Shown here piece by piece: positions 60,313 through 64,000 of a stretch of 64,000 nt of DNA. Under the pieces are notes generated by a model, which saw nothing but the letters and a program-made list of their open reading frames with translations, did not search any database and was not told the origin of the DNA. The DNA lies in contig DATGWL010000090.1 in assembly GCA_035299505.1 (NCBI GenBank), positions 66,297 to 130,296 on the forward strand, given 5' to 3'. Position numbers and translations under genes: made by a program. Each line of letters starts with the position of its first letter. The stretch's first letter is position 1. Origin of the DNA: M3007 sp035299505 (GTDB taxonomy: Bacteria > Bacteroidota > Bacteroidia > Chitinophagales > Saprospiraceae).

Positions 60313-62469
60313 TTAACCAACTGTTTTTACACTTTTTTTTCGGTAATCAGCCAGCGCCCACCGGATTTGATCAAAACTGTAACGCTCTGAAAAATGCTCA
60401 AATATGGGCTTGATCTGGTAAGGCTCTTCAAACAATGGCAAGGCTCCCTGAATAATATCGCATTCTTCCGGACTAACCCATTGCGCAATATTGATCAATT
60501 CCCCCCGCTCATACATAGTGGCCAGGTGGTTCATGATAGTCAGCGGACTAAAACCGCGCTCCTGGGCTATGTCATCTACACTCTTACCTTGCAAATACAT
60601 ATGATAACTGATGAAATGGGTGCTTCCGGTAATACGCTCGCCAGCCTGGGTTTTTTCCAGCACAAACTGGCGGATCTCCCGGATAAAGGCATCCCCGTAG
60701 AGTTGCAGCTTCCGTTCACTCACGCCTTCAATTTCCAGCATCTCTGCGTCTGATAAAGGCCTGGCATCTGTCAGGTGTTGCAAGGTGACATCACTAAACA
60801 GGGTGTATGGCGGTATGCCATGTTGAATAGCCAGATCCCTGCGCAATAACTGCAACCTGGCAAGAAGTTCCTCCCGTAGCAATTGGGTTTTGCTCTTTTC
60901 CACCACTTTGGGGGCAAAGACCTTTTCTCCCGGTTTCGCCTTCGGTAAAGGCATGGCCAGCGAAATCTGTTTGCCGGAAAACAGCACCTTGTTGCCCTCC
61001 TCGGTAACACGAAGGCAGTTGTGGTCATCGTACGCTATTTCAACCAGACCAATATGCAGCATTTGGGAGAGCAGGTACAGCCAATCATCGTAGCCATATT
61101 CCCTCCCGGCGCCATAGGTTTTGATCTGGTGATATTTGTTTTCCAGTATTTCTCTGCGGTTACTGCCCCGCAGAATATCCACCAGCAAACTCATGCCTAC
61201 CTTTTGTCCGGTTCGGGTGATAGCAGAAAGCGCTTTCTGGGCAGCCACCGTGCCATCAAAATGCTTAGGCGGATTTTTGCATACATCGCAATTGCCACAC
61301 TGGCCATCATACGGCTCTCCAAAATAATTCAACACTGTTTTTCTGCGACAAACAGGCGCCTCGGCAAACTGAAACATACGCTCCAGCTTGGCAATCTTCA
61401 GTTCCTTTTGCTCCGCACTGGCCTCGCTTTGTTCAAACATTTCCCTGTACGACAACAGATCGGCATAGCTGAAAAACAGTAATGCATCTGATGAGAGGCC
61501 ATCGCGACCAGCCCTTCCAATTTCCTGATAATAGCCTTCCAGATTTCTGGGCAGATTGTAGTGAATGACAAAACGCACATTGCTTTTATCGATGCCCATA
61601 CCAAAGGCAATGGTGGCACATATAATAGGTGTGCGGTCGTTGATGAAATCGTCCTGCACCTTGTTTCTGCGGGCAGCCGGCAATTCTGCGTGATAAAAAT
61701 CTGCCTTAAAGCCCTTTTCGTTCAGCTTTTCAGCCAGACTTTCACATCCTTTTCTGGAAAGGCAGTAGATGATGCCTGATTGGTTGGGATGCAGTTTGAG
61801 AAAATCTATAATCTGTTCATATCGCTTTTGCCCGGGTCTGACGGTCAGGGAAATGTTCGGCCGGTCAAAGGAAGCAATGAATACAGCAGGATCCTGCAGG
61901 CCCAACTGGCTCAGGATATCCTTTCGTGTAAGCTTATCGGCTGTAGCTGTGAGGGCGATGATGGGGATGCCCGGGTATTGGGCTTTCAGAAATTTCAGCT
62001 GGGTGTATTCCGGACGAAAATCATGCCCCCAGGCAGAAATACAATGCGCTTCGTCAATGGCAAACAGACTGATTTTCAGCCGTTTCAACAATGGCTGAAA
62101 GCTCTGGGATACCATTTTTTCCGGGCTTACATACAGTAGTTTAACGTATCCGGCCAGGAGGGCATTTTCCACATTGCGTTGTTGTTCCTGATTTAGGGAA
62201 CTGTTGATAAAAGCTGCCGGAATACCGTTGGCGCTCAGGCCCTCTACCTGGTCTTTCATGAGGGCAATGAGCGGACTGATAACTACAGCCACACCTTCCT
62301 GCGTAATGGCAGGGATCTGATAACAGAGGCTTTTACCTCCGCCGGTGGGCATCAGCACCAGAGTGTCTTTTCCCTGAAATACATTTTGGATAATATCCGC
62401 TTGGAGTGGCCGAAATTGATCGTACCCGAAGTACTTTTTGAGTGCGGTGGTTGCTAGAGTCAGGTTCAC
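60313..62469 (-). CDS. recQ: ATP-dependent DNA helicase RecQ
   Basis: A 718-residue helicase. Walker A region MPTGGGKSLCYQIP, DEAH box FAIDEAHCISAWGHDF, motif VI QEIGRAGRDG, zinc-binding RQC with CRRKTVLNYFGE and CGNCDVCKNPP, and an HRDC domain at about 530-605 (LLRRDLAIQHGIPPYTLFS). A C-terminal helical domain (residues 620-715, SVDDIAQERGFSPLTIMNHL) is the helicase HTH type found in many Bacteroidota and Bacillota RecQs. It unwinds DNA 3' to 5' in recombination and repair. Confidence 0.95.
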   Translation of the reverse strand: MNLTLATTALKKYFGYDQFRPLQADIIQNVFQGKDTLVLMPTGGGKSLCYQIPAITQEGVAVVISPLIALMKDQVEGLSANGIPAAFINSSLNQEQQRNVENALLAGYVKLLYVSPEKMVSQSFQPLLKRLKISLFAIDEAHCISAWGHDFRPEYTQLKFLKAQYPGIPIIALTATADKLTRKDILSQLGLQDPAVFIASFDRPNISLTVRPGQKRYEQIIDFLKLHPNQSGIIYCLSRKGCESLAEKLNEKGFKADFYHAELPAARRNKVQDDFINDRTPIICATIAFGMGIDKSNVRFVIHYNLPRNLEGYYQEIGRAGRDGLSSDALLFFSYADLLSYREMFEQSEASAEQKELKIAKLERMFQFAEAPVCRRKTVLNYFGEPYDGQCGNCDVCKNPPKHFDGTVAAQKALSAITRTGQKVGMSLLVDILRGSNRREILENKYHQIKTYGAGREYGYDDWLYLLSQMLHIGLVEIAYDDHNCLRVTEEGNKVLFSGKQISLAMPLPKAKPGEKVFAPKVVEKSKTQLLREELLARLQLLRRDLAIQHGIPPYTLFSDVTLQHLTDARPLSDAEMLEIEGVSERKLQLYGDAFIREIRQFVLEKTQAGERITGSTHFISYHMYLQGKSVDDIAQERGFSPLTIMNHLATMYERGELINIAQWVSPEECDIIQGALPLFEEPYQIKPIFEHFSERYSFDQIRWALADYRKKSVKTVG

Positions 62470-62563
62470 TGGTTAAAAGAAGTTTGGTCAAAAGTATCCT
62501 TGTAGTAATCTGATGATGCAAGGTTTTTTGCCATAAAACAAACCAGTTATGCATGCTGAGCTG

Positions 62564-62593
62564 CAAATATACACTTTGTTTTGAAATTGCAAA
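62564..62593 (-). promoter_or_regulatory. Probable recQ promoter
   Basis: On the minus strand TTTG (62590-62593), 18 bases, TATATTTG (62564-62571), close to the Bacteroidota consensus, with about 95 bases of leader before the recQ ATG. Confidence 0.5.
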
Positions 62594-62611
62594 TATTTGT
62601 TTTAAAAAAAA

Positions 62612-63379
62612 TCAGGCAAACATCCTCAAAGCGTTGGCGGTTGTGGTGCGGGCAATCTCGGTCAGAGGCAATACTTTGGCTTCTGAAAGCGCCTCGGCGG
62701 TATGGCGAATGAAGGCGCTTTCGTTGCGTTTACCACGGTGAGGCACCGGAGGCAGGTAGGGCGCATCAGTTTCCAAAACAATGTGCTGCAACGGGATTTC
62801 CCGCAGTATCTCGGGTAAAGTAGATTTTGGATAGGTAAGCGTTCCGCCAATTCCGAGCATAAACCCGAGGTCAATCATTTCACGCGCTTCCTCGGTAGAG
62901 CCGGAGAAACAGTGAAAAATACCGCGGAGTCTGCCATCCTGAGCTTTTTTGACCACATCGAGGGCTTCGCGGTTGGCCTCCCGGCTGTGAATAATGATCG
63001 GACGCTGCAGGTCTTTGGCCCATTCACACTGGCGGGCAAAAGCTTTTTGCTGAATCTCCAGGGTGGTTTTGTCCCAAAAAAGATCAATCCCAGTTTCACC
63101 AATTCCGGCCCAGCTGCGTTCTCCGAGCCACTTTTCTACAGTGTTGAGTTCTGCTTCGAAAGTATCTGGCTGCACGGAGCAAGGGTGCAGGCCCATCATG
63201 GCAAAGCAGTTTTCCGGGAAAGCGGCCTCCAGTTCCAGCATGCCATCTATAGACTCGGCGTCTATGTTGGGAAGGTACATTCTGACAACGCCTGCGGCCA
63301 TGGCGCGTTTCACCATTTCGGGTCGGTCTGCGGCAAATTTGCCGGAATACAGGTGTGCGTGGGTATCTATAAGTTGCAT
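62612..63379 (-). CDS. tatD: TatD family DNase/hydrolase
   Basis: About 255 residues from ATG 63379. Metal-binding residues: IDTHAHLY, glutamate in IGETGIDLFW, histidine in IIHSREANRE, HCFSGS, and the aspartate in LETDAPYL. TatD-type enzymes are metal-dependent nucleases used in DNA repair and turnover. The tRNA genes lie immediately upstream on the same strand, separated by a terminator. Confidence 0.93.
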   Translation of the reverse strand: MQLIDTHAHLYSGKFAADRPEMVKRAMAAGVVRMYLPNIDAESIDGMLELEAAFPENCFAMMGLHPCSVQPDTFEAELNTVEKWLGERSWAGIGETGIDLFWDKTTLEIQQKAFARQCEWAKDLQRPIIIHSREANREALDVVKKAQDGRLRGIFHCFSGSTEEAREMIDLGFMLGIGGTLTYPKSTLPEILREIPLQHIVLETDAPYLPPVPHRGKRNESAFIRHTAEALSEAKVLPLTEIARTTTANALRMFA

Positions 63380-63404
63380 CATGATCAAAAAAATGAGCGC
63401 CCGA

Positions 63405-63435
63405 GAAAATAAAAAAGGCCGTCGCTAGGACGGCC
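63405..63435 (-). terminator. Terminator of the tRNA operon
   Basis: GGCCGTC (63417-63423) pairs with GACGGCC (63429-63435), loop 5 bases; the minus strand continues TTTTTTATTTT. It lies 35 bases after tRNA-Pro. Confidence 0.8.
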
Positions 63436-63469
63436 AGTTTTTTCGGGAAACGCGGTTTTGGACGCTTAG

Positions 63470-63543
63470 TCGGGATGACTGGATTCGAACCAGCGACCTC
63501 GTCGTCCCGAACGACGCGCGCTACCGGGCTGCGCTACATCCCG
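63470..63543 (-). tRNA. tRNA-Pro (anticodon CGG)
   Basis: A 74-base cloverleaf. Acceptor CGGGATG pairs with CATCCCG; the anticodon stem CGTCG/CGACG holds the loop TTCGGGA, anticodon CGG; T-loop GGTTCGAATCC. No CCA is encoded. Confidence 0.95.
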
Positions 63544-63573
63544 ATGAGGTTGAAGGACTGATTTTTCCTTTTG

Positions 63574-63645
63574 AGCCGAACAAGGGATTTGAACCCTCGA
63601 CCTGCTGATTACGAATCAGCTGCTCTACCGCTGAGCTAATCCGGC
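63574..63645 (-). tRNA. tRNA-Thr (anticodon CGT)
   Basis: A 72-base cloverleaf. Acceptor GCCGGAT pairs with GTTCGGC including G·T pairs; anticodon stem GCTGA/TCAGC with loop TTCGTAA, anticodon CGT; T-loop GGTTCAAATCC. It precedes tRNA-Pro by 30 bases on the same strand. Confidence 0.95.
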
Positions 63646-63694
63646 TTGTGAGCTTTTGGAAAAGCCCTTAAACTTTTGCTTTCAAAAGTGGCTG

Positions 63695-63726
63695 CAAAGA
63701 TAAATCTGCATTAAGAAATAGCGCAA
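63695..63726 (-). promoter_or_regulatory. Promoter of the tRNA-Thr/tRNA-Pro operon
   Basis: On the minus strand TTG (63724-63726), 21 bases, TATCTTTG (63695-63702), about 50 bases before the mature 5' end of tRNA-Thr. Confidence 0.6.
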
Positions 63727-63815
63727 GTGAGCACAGAAAAAATTGTCGGTGAGGTTTTAAAGCTTGTCAACTACCCCCAGATTCATCTCATAATGTTGGT
63801 AACCCGTATAAACAC

Positions 63816-63850
63816 AAAGGGTTGCCTTCCGCGGAAGACAACCCTTTTTT
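63816..63850. terminator. Bidirectional terminator
   Basis: AAAGGGTTG and CAACCCTTT flank an inner CTTCCGCGGAAG stem, each side with one mismatch; T's follow on the plus strand and TTTGTGTTT on the minus strand. It ends the minus-strand gene that enters from the right edge. Confidence 0.8.
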
Positions 63851-63884
63851 CCATAACTGGGTTTCGTTTTGCTTTGATGCGGGC

Positions 63885-64000
63885 TTATCCCGCCTGTGCT
63901 GTGATCACATCCCTTGCGAACAGGATTTTAGGCTTCCAGTATTTGGAGGTGGAAATATTTTCAACAATGATCCCACGGCTGCAGGTGCTATGCACACAGA
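63885..64000 (-). CDS. C-terminus of a probable NlpC/P60 (C40) peptidase, partial
   Basis: Only the last 37 codons are inside the window, ending with TAA at 63885-63887. They read VHSTCSRGIIVENISTSKYW and then KPKILFARDVITAQAG. The histidine with S-x-x-x-G-V/I-I-V-E-N and the closing YW-x-P-K-I-x-x-A-R fit the end of NlpC/P60-type cell-wall endopeptidases, in which this histidine is catalytic. The identification rests on a short segment and the start lies outside the window. Confidence 0.55.
   Translation of the reverse strand, partial: CVHSTCSRGIIVENISTSKYWKPKILFARDVITAQAG

Noticed and set aside
1..64000. Insertion sequence, prophage or integron
   Set aside because: No transposase, integrase, phage structural gene or long terminal inverted repeats with target duplication were seen.

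Overview
The window is chromosomal DNA of a Bacteroidota bacterium, probably of the Saprospiria/Chitinophagia side (inference). The evidence is a gldKLMN type IX secretion (T9SS) cluster with a PorP/SprF-like gene, four proteins ending in T9SS type A sorting domains, a LytS/LytT pair, DUF4199 and DUF4294 proteins, and promoters of the Bacteroidota form TTG-N19/21-TAnnTTTG. I see no transposase, integrase, phage gene or CRISPR array.

Layout. 1-5.0 kb: Dabb protein, tmRNA (minus strand), a LYS1/alanine-dehydrogenase-like enzyme, a UbiA-like and a PAP2-like membrane protein, and an AT-rich pair that includes a probable AbiU2-type HEPN protein. 5-11.4 kb: FadN-type beta-oxidation enzyme, a secreted alpha/beta hydrolase, a SnoaL-like protein, a Crp/Fnr regulator and a DUF3179 gene split by an in-frame stop. 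11.5-19.1 kb: TPR-adenylate cyclase, DUF4294, CvpA and a large T9SS metalloprotease. 19.2-23.6 kb: LysE exporter, glutaminase, MFS symporter, a small membrane protein with a tetranucleotide repeat in its leader, and QueE. 24.1-25.3 kb: two decayed tandem lipoprotein paralogues. 25.8-35.5 kb: LytS/LytT pair, EamA transporter, lone oxidase subunit III, pentapeptide protein, SlyD, alanine dehydrogenase, MscS channel and a DUF255 thioredoxin-domain protein. 35.5-41.6 kb: PorP/SprF and gldK, gldL, gldM, gldN. 41.7-48.4 kb: T9SS esterase and a succinate dehydrogenase operon whose sdhA and sdhB are separated by three envelope genes. 48.7-58.8 kb: OmpA/TSP3 protein, galE-glpD-glpF, a choice-of-anchor B T9SS protein, DUF4199 plus a membrane LuxR regulator, and another T9SS protein. 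58.8-64 kb: three related small-RNA-like elements, recQ, tatD, tRNA-Pro, tRNA-Thr and the end of an NlpC/P60-type gene.

How the genes work together. gldKLMN encodes the trans-envelope core of T9SS, and the four sorting-domain proteins are its likely cargo. sdhCAB feeds the respiratory chain, fadN supplies acetyl-CoA, and glpF/glpD take up and oxidise glycerol.

The most unusual item is at 59.2-60.3 kb: three tandem plus-strand elements, each with a promoter-like box, a long-range stem around a 30-37-base loop, a conserved 3' block and an intrinsic-terminator hairpin. The first two copies share scaffold and terminator sequence while their loops are unrelated, and the third keeps the pairing with different bases. 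I do not recognise this as a named RNA family. Also notable are several short-period satellite repeats (units of 4, 7, 8 and 9 bases), two of them inside large inverted repeats.
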